From assembly GCA_951804985.1 (NCBI GenBank), contig OX638133.1, positions 31,521,963 to 31,585,962 on the forward strand: a DNA stretch of 64,000 bases. Direction: 5' to 3'. The translations under genes were made by a program, and so were the position numbers. Below the pieces are notes generated by a model. The model did not search any database and was not told where the DNA came from. It saw only the letters and a program-made list of their open reading frames with translations. Position 1 is the first letter of the stretch, and every line of letters begins with the position of its first letter. Below are positions 32,700 to 43,660 of the stretch, one piece after another. The stretch is from Dryomyza anilis. Taxonomy: Eukaryota > Arthropoda > Insecta > Diptera > Dryomyzidae.

Positions 32700-33640
32700 A
32701 AGGGTTTTTCAATAAGAGCGCTACAAAAGTATATTCAAGGGTTTTTCAACAGGGACGATACAAAAGTAGAGCGACAGGGACCTCAAACGACGCCATATTT
32801 CTTGCGGCTCTTTTGACATTTCACTTTAGTAAGGTTTGCCATTTCATGATGAAAAGATATACGAGCCAACAACGAGTCGAAATTATTAAAATTTACTACC
32901 GAAATTCGGTATTAAATATTCGAAAAATCATCTTCAGCGATGAGGGTCATTTCTGGCTGAATGGCTTCGTCAATAAACAAAATATGCGTTATTGGTCAGA
33001 CAGCAATCCACACGTACTCCATGAGTCATCATTGCATCCCGAAAAAATTACGTTTTGGTGCGGTTTATGGGCCGGCGGCGTCATTGGGCCGTACTTCTTC
33101 CGTGATGATCAAGACCGGCACGTTACTGTGAATGGGAATCGCTACCGTTCAATGATAACCGAATATTTTTGGCCCCAATTGGATGATATGGACTTGGAGG
33201 ACATGTGGTTCCAATAGGACGGCGCCACAAGCCACACAGCGAATGCCACAATCAATTTATTGGGAACTAAGTTTGGAACGTGTTATCTCACGAAATGGTC
33301 CAGTCGATTGGCCGCCTCGGTCGTGCGATTTGACGCCGTTAGACTATTTCCTGTGGGGCTACGTCAAGTCTATGGTCTATGCCAATAAGCCAGCGACGAT
33401 TGATGAACTTCGTACGAATATCGAACGTGAAATTGCAGCAGTATCGGCCGATTTATGCTTGAAAACCGTCGAAAATTGGGTTCAGCGTCTTCTGGACTTC
33501 TGCAAGCGTGCCCGTGGTGGCCATGCAAAAGAAATCGAGTTCCATACATAATGGCATCGAGCGTACTTTTACAGGAATAAAGAATTTCATTAATATCCAA
33601 AACCGTTTTTGTTTTATTTAAAAAAAACTTTTGTAGAGCT
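32700..33640 (+). mobile_element. rosa (DD41D) mariner copy E, doubled 5' end
   Basis: Begins after TA (32698-32699). It carries two TIR-like starts in a row (CAATAAGAGCGCTAC, then CAACAGGGACGATAC). The N-terminal half of the gene is deleted at almost the same place as in copy D. The 3' TIR is broken off after ACTTTTGTAGAGCTAC, in a poly-A stretch. Confidence 0.82.
32849..33551 (+). pseudogene. rosa transposase remnant (copy E)
   Basis: Starts MKRYTSQQRVEIIK, jumps by deletion into the catalytic domain (IIFSDEGHFW, first Asp kept) and reads on to MWFQ. There TAG at 33215-33217 stops it one codon before the second Asp. A two-base loss near 33275 and a three-base gain near 33490 follow. PLDYFLWGY with the third Asp and ARGGHAKE.EFHT are present. 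Confidence 0.82.
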
Positions 33641-34837
33641 ACAAAAAAAAAACGTTTATTTAATAAAAAAAAATGAATATGTCGCAATATCGACAAATTT
33701 CCAGTACAGTTTTTACATTTCAAATATATTTGGAGCGCAATCCATAATATGAAACATAATACTGCAGGAATCTGTGGATTTTACTACAGGAGAAATTTCG
33801 AGCAAAATATGAAGGATTATCAGTGTTAATTTATTTTTGGTAATTTACTTATACATATGTATAATTTTTCAGTGTATGACATTTGTGTACACACGAAAAA
33901 ATATGATTCAATAAACCATATCATGAAAAATTTTTCCACCTAAAAACAAAATTAGTTTGAAAGATTATTTTATTTCAGTTCTATTTTTTTGTTTTCGAGG
34001 GGAATATATAATGATCAGGGCTCGTATTTAGATGACATATCATTTTTTTTAATGCAGTTGTCATTTTTGGCTTTTTTTTAGTCATTATGTAATTTTTTGA
34101 ATTATTTTAAATTTTAAGTCATTTTTTGTAGAATTTTTTGGATTTTTCTTCTGAATTCTGAAAATGTGACATTTTTGGTCTTAATTTTTACTACTATATC
34201 TGTCTTTATTATTTGCAACCCTACAGTTCAGTTGAAATCAAAATATGGCATCGCAAATTACATTCGTTTAATCTGAAATTAAAAAAAAAATACTGTAAAT
34301 AAAAATGTCTTTAAAATAAATATATTTGTATTTAATTTATGTTCAAATTATATATATATTTGTTTTTACTGCATTGATGTTTTTGAAAAACATTTTTGTA
34401 TGGAAAATAACTACATGATTTCACTGCATAATTTGATAACATTTATATTAATAGAGCAACATTTTGTCTGCATTTATACATCGCCAAATATGAAGATAAA
34501 ATACTACATCTGTTTTAAATTTGACTACATTCTGTATTTATTTCACAGCAATCATTAAATTTTATTATATTCTGCATTTATTTAAAATTCCAAAATATTA
34601 GTCTCTCAACAAAGATTGTTGTTATTTATTAAACTTAAAGCTAAATATTAAAATATTACTACATATGCAATAATATTTAATACATACTGTATTTACATCA
34701 AATTCAAAGCAAAACTTAAGAATGTTCTTCGTTACCTATACCAATGTAATTGAATAAAGTAAATTATTTAAACATTGGTTAATTTTGATATGAAAATACT
34801 AGAAGTCTTCTTTCTACAATGTACATTTTGATGCATT
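33641..34837. other. AT-rich spacer
   Basis: Intergenic DNA, highly A/T-rich, with no element, exon or RNA gene that I can support. Confidence 0.4.
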
Positions 34838-35112
34838 CAATACAGAAAAAACTCCTACGCTTCGTTCAAAAGTTTTAATGCGGTACATGACTTAGATCTT
34901 CCCACATACGACTATCTGAAACTATTAAATTTAAAGTCTTATAGCGAACGTAGATAGATTTCCGATATAACTTACGTACAACAATTAATAACGGGTGGAA
35001 TAGATTCACCAGAGCACAATCGTAGAAGTAGTAGAAATGGGAAAACTCTTATCTACTTTACCTACCAAATAGTAGAACTTATTGTTTTGCTGCATCACCT
35101 TTCTATATAACG
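34838..35112 (+). pseudogene. LINE reverse-transcriptase C-terminal remnant
   Basis: Allowing one frame change, the strand reads IQKKLLRFVQKF, then AVHDLDLPTYDYLKLLNLKS, SERR, and after a stop QLITGGIDSPE. This layout (QK.LLRF, LP.Y..RL.LL.L.SL..RR, L..G.IDSPELL) is that of the region after the RT domain in non-LTR elements of the Jockey/I type. About 275 bp survive with several stops. Could have come from the partner that mobilised the SINEs, but nothing shows that. Confidence 0.6.
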
Positions 35113-35127
35113 TGTAATACAACTGAC

Positions 35128-35352
35128 TACAGTATTTTAGTATGGTGAGTTTAGATGTGGTGAATTACACGCGAACCAAAATTTCATTAAATTTAATGAA
35201 ATTTTTGTAAGCGTGTAATTCACCACATTTAAACTCACCATACCGAAACTCACCACACCTAAACTCACCATACTAAAACTCATCACACAAAAACTCACTA
35301 CACTAAAACTCACCACACTGAAATTCAACAAACAAAAACTCACTCAACTAAA
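35128..35352. repeat. Fragment of the Helitron 15-bp satellite with an inverted start
   Basis: 35215-35352 has about eight CTCACCACACTAAAA-like units. 35143-35230 is an imperfect palindrome (TTTAGATGTGGTGAATTACACGC ... GCGTGTAATTCACCACATTTAAA). No Helitron ends are present next to it. Confidence 0.6.
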
Positions 35353-35753
35353 ATTCACTTTATACATTTTTGGCGTTTTTTTAATCTTTTGAATACTTTA
35401 TTGAAAATAACATTGGGGTGAAATGCTATTTTGTTAAACTTTTATAATGAACTATGTATTTCTATTTCTTAAATTTGTTTTTAACATTTAAAAATATGTT
35501 TGTAAACTTATCATGGTTAATTTTCGCTACAACTAACAATGCATTTACAGAAACAAATAGTACTTTCTCAGTGAACATAAATATTGTCGGTGTAAGATAA
35601 AAGCTGGCACTCTTTGCTCCTGAATGATGCATGTGGTCGGACAATATATTTAGAGTAATATTAAAGTCAAAAACAATAAAATTATGCATTTTATAAATAT
35701 ATACATCGAAGAGAACAACAAATTTGAATCGAAATTTGGAAATTATGTATATA
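35353..35753. other. AT-rich spacer
   Basis: No feature seen between the satellite fragment and rosa copy F; the minus-strand open frame here has no recognisable character. Confidence 0.35.
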
Positions 35754-37021
35754 AAGGGTTTTTCAATAAGAGCGCTACAAAATAGCGCTAAATAAAACAA
35801 AAACGGTTTTGGATATCAATGAAATTCTTTATTCCTGTAAAAGTACGTTCGATGCCATTATGTATGGAACTCGATTTCTTTTGCATGGCCACCACGGGCA
35901 CGCTTGCAGAAGTCCAGACGCTGAACCCAATTTTCGACGGTTTTCAACCATAAATCGGCCGATACTGCTGCAATTTCACGTTCGATTTTCGTACGAAGTT
36001 CATCAATCGTCGCTGGCTTGTTGTCATAGACCATAGACTTGACGTAGCCCCACAGAAAATAGTCTAACGGCATCAAATCGCACGACCGAGGCGGCCAATC
36101 GACTGGACCATTTCGTGAGATAACACGTTCTCCAAACTTGGTTTCCAATAAATTGATTGTGGCATTCGCTGTGTGGCTTGTGGCGCCGTCCTGTTGGAAC
36201 GACATGTCCTCCAAGTCCATATCATCCAATTGAGGCCAAAAATATTCGGTTATCATTGAACGGTAGCGATTCCCATTCACAGTAACGTGCCGGTCTTGAT
36301 CATCACGGAAGAAGTACGGCCCAATGACGCCGCCGGCTCATAAACCGCACCAAACCGTAATTTTTTCGGGATGCAATGATGACTCATGGAGTACGTGTGG
36401 ATTGCTGTCTGACCAATAACGCATATTTTGTTTATTGACAAAGACATGCAGCCGATGAAAATCCGAATCATTTTCAAGTTGTTGCTCAGCCGAATTCACG
36501 AACATACGACGCTTCTGGTGGTCAAGCGGCTTCAGTTCTTGCGTCAATTTGATTTTGTAAGGATGTAGGCCAAGATCTTTTCGCAAAAATCGCCACAAGG
36601 ACGTCACAGAGATCCCCAACGCTTGAGAACGACGTGTGAGAGACACATTTGGGCTTTCTTCAACTGAAGCTTCAGCGGTAGCAATATTCTCGACACTAAG
36701 GGCTCTTCTTTGTCTCACTGGCACGGGAACATTTTGTACTGTGCCTGTGGGTTCAAATTTTTCGACTAGACGCTCAATTGTTGATCTGCTAGGACGATTA
36801 TGACGACCATAAATTGGACGTAGCGCTCTTAACGTTGAGGCCACTGACTCCGAATTTCGGTAGTAAATTTTAATAATTTCGACTCATTGTTGTTTTGTTT
36901 ATCTTTCCATCTGAAATGGCAAACATTAATGAAGAGAAATTTCAAAAGAGCGGCAAGAAATATGACGTCGTTTGCTGTCCCTCTCGCTCTACTTTTGTAG
37001 CGTCCCATTTGAAAAACCCTG
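35754..37021 (-). mobile_element. rosa (DD41D) mariner copy F, longest copy
   Basis: 1268 bp between TA dinucleotides (35752-35753 and 37022-37023). On the minus strand: 5' TIR CAGGGTTTTTCAAATGGGACGC, the whole transposase region, then a 3' TIR shortened to TTTTGTAGCGCTCTTATTGAAAAACCC. Only copy keeping the N-terminal DNA-binding half, so it shows what copies D and E lost. Confidence 0.87.
35858..36900 (-). pseudogene. rosa transposase, near full length but dead (copy F)
   Basis: N-terminal half: helix-turn-helix region with STLRALRPIYG...RPSRSTIERLV and LTRRSQALGISVTSLWRFL. Catalytic half: QQDGAT with the second Asp and PLDYFLWGY with the third, 41 residues between (DD41D). Three breaks are seen. 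A stop comes after the first three codons; a 33-bp in-frame deletion at about 36452 removes the SDEAHF block with the first Asp; and TGA at 36338-36340 replaces a Trp. A working enzyme would bind the TIRs and move the element at TA sites; this one cannot. Confidence 0.85.
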
Positions 37022-37911
37022 TATTATCTCTGAAATGTTAAGTATGAAATTTAAACTAACTCTTTAAGATGAACATTTTCTACGACCGTTTTTTATTATT
37101 GAAACAAATTAAAGGGGCTATTACAAGATTGCCAGATTTATTATAATACATTAACATATAATAAAAATTATACTTCCAGTTCCACTTTTTTGAGTGCATG
37201 TTTAAACTTAGTTTACATTTTTTCACACCATAAAACGTCTTTAGTTTATATTCAAAACGGCATATGCCTTTAAATTTTACAATTCTATATTCGGTTAATA
37301 TGACTTTTTAAATATTTGTAATTGTTGACTAAAGAGTTGAGTAGTAATGAGTTGACACTAAAAAACTGAAACATATAAATTTTGCATTAATCGAACCATG
37401 GACGGATGACTTTGTAGGAGTACCGACAATTTACTTAAATTTAAAAATAAATAAAATATATAAACAAATATTTTTGACATTTAATTTAAAACATAATTCG
37501 GTGAAAATTCATAAAAAATCACCAAGCCATAAACTATGGTCACGTGTACATAAAGCTATAGTATTTATAAAAATGATCAATTAAATCTAAATTTAAACTA
37601 TACACTGAGCAAAAAAATGCATTTAAATAAAAAAATTTTAAGAATTTTTTTTGTTTTGAAGTATCGGTGTCTCTGATTGTAATTAAGATGTATGCATTAA
37701 ATTCAAATACATAAAACATGTACATAAAATATAATAAAACTAGAATTACAAATATTACATGACTTTTAAATTAAATGAAATAAAATTGAAATGTCGAATT
37801 TTACAAAAATATTCAAAAATGTTTAAATTTGATATTTCATATATAATACCATAAAACTAACAAATTTGTTTGGCATTTCGTAGAAATTTTCTATGCTATA
37901 ATTGTTCGAAA
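37022..37911. other. AT-rich spacer
   Basis: Intergenic, no coding exon or recognised repeat between rosa F and H2. Confidence 0.4.
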
Positions 37912-38309
37912 TCTATCTATATATATAAAACTCTTGGTCCGTCTGTCAGTCTGTCAGTCTGTCGGTCTGCCTGTCTGTCTGTTTGTTCCAGCATCACGTC
38001 TAAACCGCTGAACCGATTTAAATGAAATTTTGCACCAGGATACTATGGAGTCCGGAGGGTGTCATAGGCTATATATGGGCGAGATTGGACAAAGGGGCGT
38101 GGCACCTCCCATACAACCTAAACTTTCAAAACGACATATCTCGGCACATACACAAGCAAAGAAGATGAAACAAAAAAAATACAAAAAAAAATACAAAGCA
38201 AAAACACAAAAACAAAAGCAAAAATCAAACACAAAAACAAAAGTAAAAGCACAAAACTGAAGCAATAACTCAAAAACAACAGAAAATTAAAAAAGGATAG
38301 AAAAAAAAA

Positions 38310-38798
38310 TCAACCACATTAAAATTCACCACACTAAAATGCACCACACTAAAACTCATCACATTAAAATTCACCACACTAAAATTCACCACACTAAAAC
38401 TCATCACACTAAAATTCTCCACACTTAAATTCAAAACACTAAAATTCACCACACTAAAACTCAACGCAATAAAATTCACCACACTCAAATTCACCACACT
38501 AAAACTCACCACACTAAAACTCACCACACTAAAACTCACCACACTAAAACTCACTAAACTAAAACTCACCACATTGAAACTCACCACATTGAAAATCATA
38601 ACACCAAAATTCATCACACTAAAATTCACCACACTTAAATTCACCACACTCAAATTCACCACATAAAAACTCACCACACTATAATTCACCACACTAAAAC
38701 TCACCACAATAAAACTCACCACACTAAAATTCACCACACTCAAATTCACCCACTTAAACTGACCACACTAAAATTCACCACACTAAAACTCACTCAAG
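38310..38798 (+). repeat. 15-bp satellite core of H2
   Basis: About 32 imperfect copies of CTCACCACACTAAAA or ATTCACCACACTAAA. Interrupted at its right edge by SINE S4. Confidence 0.88.
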
Positions 38799-38799
38799 T

Positions 38800-39108
38800 A
38801 GCCGCGGTAGCTCAGTGGTTAGTGCGTTGGACTGCGAGCCGAAAGGTCCCCAGTTCAAGCCTGGACTGGGGCTAACAACATCTTTTCATAGAAATATTTT
38901 TCTATACCGCGCTACCTCTCGTCAGTAGATGGCAAACCTACGAGAGTAAAACCATTGCCTATGAAAAGCTCTCACCCGCCGTTCGGATTCGGCAATAAAC
39001 TGTAGGTCCCACCACTTTGAGTACAAATATAACACGCACAGCTCAAAATGGTGAGAGATCTCGGCCGAAGTTCTATACAGGACTGTAGCGCCAAACTATT
39101 ATTATTAT
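38800..39108 (+). mobile_element. tRNA-derived SINE, copy S4
   Basis: A box TAGCTCAGTGG at 38808-38818; B box AGTTCAAGCC at 38852-38861 (one change from GGTTCAAGCC). Body and (ATT)n tail as in the other copies. The satellite resumes directly after it (AAAACTCACCACACT), so any target duplication is hidden by the repeat. Confidence 0.9.
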
Positions 39109-39367
39109 AAAACTCACCACACTACGGGAAAGAATTCTACTGGGAAGAATTCTACGGGGAAGCACAGTCTGAGAAAGAATTGTATATGAGAACAGTTGTT
39201 TTAGCAGAGAATTCGTTTGGTTTTGGTTACTACATTTATAAAACCAATAAAAAATACGTCCAGGGGTCCCTGATATAAATAATAAAAATGTTATTTATAT
39301 TAATAAAATTGCTCCATAACCTTGCATTCACAAAATCTTTGCACGAGTCGTGTACGGGTACAGCTAG

Positions 39368-41364
39368 TATAACATAATACGTTCGTAGTAGAAATAAATA
39401 TGTTTGTAATTAATAACACAAACTCGATGAAATTTGGTTCATTCACTGCTCAGTCTTGTCTGACTTCAAATAAGGCAGTGATCTCGCTTCAAAACGTGAG
39501 GCTATTTGAGATTGGCATTCTGATGGACATCCTGATCCTACACTTAACCTATCTTAATTAATTGAATGCATAATTATGCACATTTTGAACATACGAACTT
39601 GTCCCAGTAATAATCTATAATATATTTAATACTAAAAGGTAATGAGACATATGAGTATTTTTTCGAGGGGTACCGGGCGTGACATTCGTACTCTTTAAAC
39701 TGTAATATCTCGAATTATTATTATAAGGATTATTATAAGAATTATAAGAATTATTATTATTATATTCTTGCTAAAGAAAATATCCTGTTTTACTAACAGC
39801 CATCATTTATCAACATTACTCTTGCTTATTATGTAGCTATTATAATAGGTTATCCCTCAAAAAGGGGCTATGAATAATATGGCAGGGTGACATCGAACAT
39901 AAAATTTCAGTTAAACACGTAAATACTGCTCCTAGATGTATGTTGTATGCATTTCGCATTGAATTTCACACCGTATATGCTGCATATCTTCAGGGGCATG
40001 TCACGAAATCTAGATTTTGAAACAAATGTGATTAAATAGAAAACACTTTCGTATAATTTTAAAATATTGGCGCATAATCATAGACAATTAAAGTCAACTT
40101 TAAAATCACCTTTTTGGCTATTTATTCTGTACAAAATTTGTCAAATTTATATTAAAGTCGAATTTATATTTAAAGTAGACTTTAAATTGTCTATGATTTG
40201 TGGTTTAATTTCAGTTTTAAATATTTGTTTTTAATTTCAAATTATGTCAAGATCAGGTAAGAATTAGATCAGGCTTCTTCTTAAAATGGATCAGATTGCT
40301 ACACATCTCTGATAATATTTCTGTCAAGTGGCCGTTGATAGTGATGTTTTGTCGTATTCTGTTGAGGGACGGGTGTGAAATAATGCTAACCTTAACAAAT
40401 TATAATTCGGCATATTATAATTGAATTTTTTTGTCATATTTTTTTTTCATATTTTTATAAACTTTAAATAAAATAATTGTGTTATAATTTTTGTATGTGA
40501 TTTAATATATTGTTATTATATTGTAAACTATTTATATAAAAATATAAATTGTATCTATTTTAACTGTGTAGTATTTGAATTTATTACCCACGTCATACTA
40601 TGTGGCGCTCATGCTCAACATAAGTACGATATTTTCTATTGCCAAGCAGATGTTTCAATTTAAATTATTTTCAGATTAATTAAAAAAAAATCACTATCAT
40701 ATATTTGCCTAGTAGGAGTTCAAGGTCTTTTCTAATAGACTCACCACACTTACGCACAAAATCTGAATTAGAATTATTCGAAAATATTTTCAACTCATGT
40801 CGTCATACAAAAATCCGGCACACTTCGTGGCATCAAATTTAATGGTTTTTATTTTTATTTTTTCAAACAAATCAATATCTATGTACATTTGGCTTAGATA
40901 TACAATATAATTTATTTTTAATGGAAATACAACTTATTTGGCAGCGGCTCATTAAATATTTTATACTATGGCATATAATGTTTGTTTATAAAATTTATTG
41001 AATTGCCTTCGACGATGGTGTCTGCCAAAAATAAAATGAAAACATTTAAAGTTTATTATTCGCTGTAAGTATTTATGCTTGGCATAAACATGTTGGAACC
41101 ATGACCAAAACCAAATTTGTCACATGCTGTGCGTAGTCAAAAACAACTACTTGTTGCCTACGCATAGTAAATATGCTGTTACAAAAATGGATTTATATAG
41201 TTTAATATATAGTAAAATTTGTAATAAATATTGATTTATAGTTGGTGTGATCCGATTTTGGCATACCCTCTTCCCTTTGTGAAGATATTAATGTTGATGG
41301 ACTTAATGGGATAATAAGTTTAAAATACCTAATTTAAGACATCATTTTAATAATATAAAAGAAA
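39368..41364. other. Intergenic AT-rich DNA
   Basis: No confident feature. A 44-codon frame at 39427-39561 (MKFGSFTAQSCLTSNKAVIS...) faintly recalls the start of LINE endonuclease domains but is too short to call. A 40-bp TTAAAGTCGAATTTATATTTAAAGTAGACTTTAA region at 40090-40190 is self-complementary. Confidence 0.35.
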
Positions 41365-41994
41365 TTGCTGGACCCGTGCAGGATCATGCAAAGATTTTGT
41401 GAATGCAAGGATATGGAGCAATTTTATTAATACAAAAAAATATTTGTATTATTTATATCACGGACCCGTGTTTTGCAGTGTACGTTTTTTATTGACTTTA
41501 TAAATGTAGTAACCAAAACAAAGCTAATTTTCCGCTAAAACAACTTTTCTCAGAGACAATTCTTTCTCAGACTGCGCTTCCCAGTAGAATTCTTCCCAGT
41601 AGAATTCTTTCCCGTAGAATTCTTCCCCGTAGAGTTTTTCCAAGTAAAAGTTTTAGTATGGTGAGATTCCATGTGGTGTGTTTAAGTGTCGTGAATTTTG
41701 GTGTGGTGAGTTTTAATGTGGTCAGTTTTAGTGTGATGAATTTTAGTGTGGTAAGTTTAAATGTGGTGAGTTTTAGTGTGGTGAATTTTAGTGTGTTCAA
41801 TTTTGGTGTGGTGAGTATCAATGTGGTGAGTTTTAGTGTGGTGAGTTTTAGTGTGGTGAATTTGAGTGTGGTGAATATTATTGTTGTGAGTTTTACTGTG
41901 GTAAATTTGAGTGTGGTAAATTTTAGTGTGGTGAGTTTTAGTGTGTTGAATTAGAGTGTGGTGAATTTTAGTGTGGGGAATTTAAGTGTGGTGT

Positions 41995-42295
41995 AGCCGC
42001 GGTAGCTCAGTGGTTAGTGCGTTGGACTCCGAGCCGAAAGGTCCCCGGTTCAAGCCTGGACTGGGGCTAACAACATCTGTTCATAGAAACATTTTTCTAT
42101 ACCTATATAAATGAAAAACCTCCGAGAGTAAAAACATTGCCTATGAAAAGCTCTCACCCGCCGTTCGGATTCGGCAATAAACTGTAGGTTCCACCACTTT
42201 GAGTACAAATATAACACGCACAGCTCAAATGGTGAGAGAGCTCGGCCTAAGTTCTTATAGAACTGTAGTGCCAAACTATTATTACTATTATTATT
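41995..42295 (+). mobile_element. tRNA-derived SINE, copy S5
   Basis: Head AGCCGCGGTAGCTCAGTGG with B box GGTTCAAGCC. The middle has a small internal deletion (after TTTTTCTATACC the CGCGCTACCTCTCGGC segment is lost). Tail is (ATT)n. Flanked by GTGTGGTG satellite on both sides. Confidence 0.88.
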
Positions 42296-42508
42296 TGAGT
42301 GTGGTGAATTTAAGTGTGGTTGATTTAGTTTTTGTGTTTTTGCTTTTATATTTGGGTTTTCGTTGTTGCGTTTTTGGTTTTTTCGTTTTTTTATTGTATT
42401 TTGCTATTGTTTTTGCTTTTGTGTTTTTGTGTTTTTGCTTTTATTTCTGTGTTTCCGCTTTTGTTCTTTGTATTTGATTTTAATTTTGTTTTTCCATCCT
42501 TTTTTTAT

Positions 42509-43290
42509 TATACCCTACACCTATTAGGTACAGGGTATATTTACTTTGTGAATATATTGTAACGCCTCTTAGGAGGCGTGTCCGGTATGGAAAAGTATAT
42601 ATATTCTTGATCAGCATCACTACCCGAGTCCGTTTAGCCATGTTCGTCTGTCTGTCCGTCTTGCTGTCTTGCTGTCCGAATACAGAATAACATGAGAAAT
42701 ACTGATCAGAATGCGATGAAATTTCGTTTCAATATATTTTAGCCAAAAGTAGGAACTGAGTTTAAAAATGAGCCAATTCGGTCAACGGACACGCCCACCT
42801 CCCATACAAGTCACTCTTTTATAACTCTTTCGGAACTAATAACTCGAAAAGTATTCAAGATATAGGTACAAAATTTAAAAGGTATTGTTATAATTCACCT
42901 ACAAATATGTGGTACAAAAATGGGCGTGATTTGATCCGTAAATTATTAAAATCAAATCTATGAAATATCAGCCTCTCAAAATTTTAAATATGGGCGTGGT
43001 CCGCCCAATTATATTTTTCAAATTTTATTTTTTTAGTTGTTTATACTTTTATATAAATTTTTTAATTTATGGGGATATAATACGTAAATTTCTGATATAT
43101 GAATAATATTCTGAGGGTGGGGAGGTTCAGCATAATTAAAAATTTTAAAATTAAGGTATGCAATTAAATATCCCAAATTAATATCCCCAACAAAGGTGTA
43201 GGGTATTCCATAGTCGGGCCCGACCGACTAGAAAAATCCGCCCCATATGACCGAACTTACCCATGTGACCTAACTTTCCCAACTCGTTTT
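42509..43290 (+). mobile_element. DINE-1/INE-1-like element D3 nested in H3
   Basis: TATACCCTACACCTATTAGG start, the AAGTATATATATTCTTGATC block, only two GTCTTGCT units, and full end GTAGGGTATTCCATAGTCGGGC...TTTCCCAACTCGTTTT. Slightly shorter than D1 because one GATCCGCCCACTT..CCGGG segment is deleted. Confidence 0.8.
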
Positions 43291-43660
43291 TCTATTGTTT
43301 TTATGTTATTTGTTAAGTTTTGTGCTTTTTCTTTTCTTTTCTTTTTGTTTTTGATGTTTGCAATTGTTTTTGTTTTTGTGTTTTTGCTTTTGTATTTTTT
43401 TTTTTTTTTTAGTTTTTTGTTTCATCTACATAGTTGGTGTATGTGCCGAGTTATGTCGTTTTGAAAATGTAATTTGTATGAAAAGTGCCACGCCCTTTTG
43501 TCCAATCCCATATATAGCCTATGACACCCTCCGTACCCTGGTGAAAATTTTTAGTTAAATCGGTTCAGCGGTTTAGACGTGATGCAGGAATAAACAGACA
43601 AATCGAAAGACTGTCAGACAGACTGACGGACAGACCAAGAGTTTTATATATATAGATAGA

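Larger units (their letters stand above)
37912..39367 (+). mobile_element. Helitron-like element H2 with nested SINE
   Basis: 5' end TCTATCTATATATATAAAAC, conserved CAGCATCACGTCTAAACCGC block and GGCACCTCCCATACAACC block. An A-rich segment (38160-38300) and the 15-bp satellite (38310-38795) follow, then SINE S4, GAAGAATTCTAC repeats, a decayed hairpin TGCACGAGTCGTGTAC and CTAG at 39364-39367. About 1.15 kb without the SINE. Confidence 0.75.
41365..43660 (-). mobile_element. Helitron-like element H3 with nested SINE and DINE-1-like element
   Basis: Minus orientation. The 3' end is worn (GCTGGACCCGTGCAGGATCATGCAAAG at 41367). Then come GAATTCTTCCC repeats, the complementary satellite GTGTGGTGAGTTTTA (41650-41990), SINE S5, more satellite, a T-rich run and DINE-1-like D3. 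It closes with the conserved GCGGTTTAGACGTGATG block and TATATATATAGATAGA at 43660. About 1.2 kb without insertions. Confidence 0.72.

Noticed and set aside
38800..38872. tRNA gene with A and B boxes
   Set aside because: No matching acceptor stem and the same head heads six dispersed 300-bp units with tails and target duplications: SINEs, not tRNA genes.
42199..42562. Phenylalanine-rich plus-strand frames as a membrane protein
   Set aside because: They translate the T-rich (TTTTGTTTTTGC)n tract of H3, the complement of the A-rich run seen in H2.
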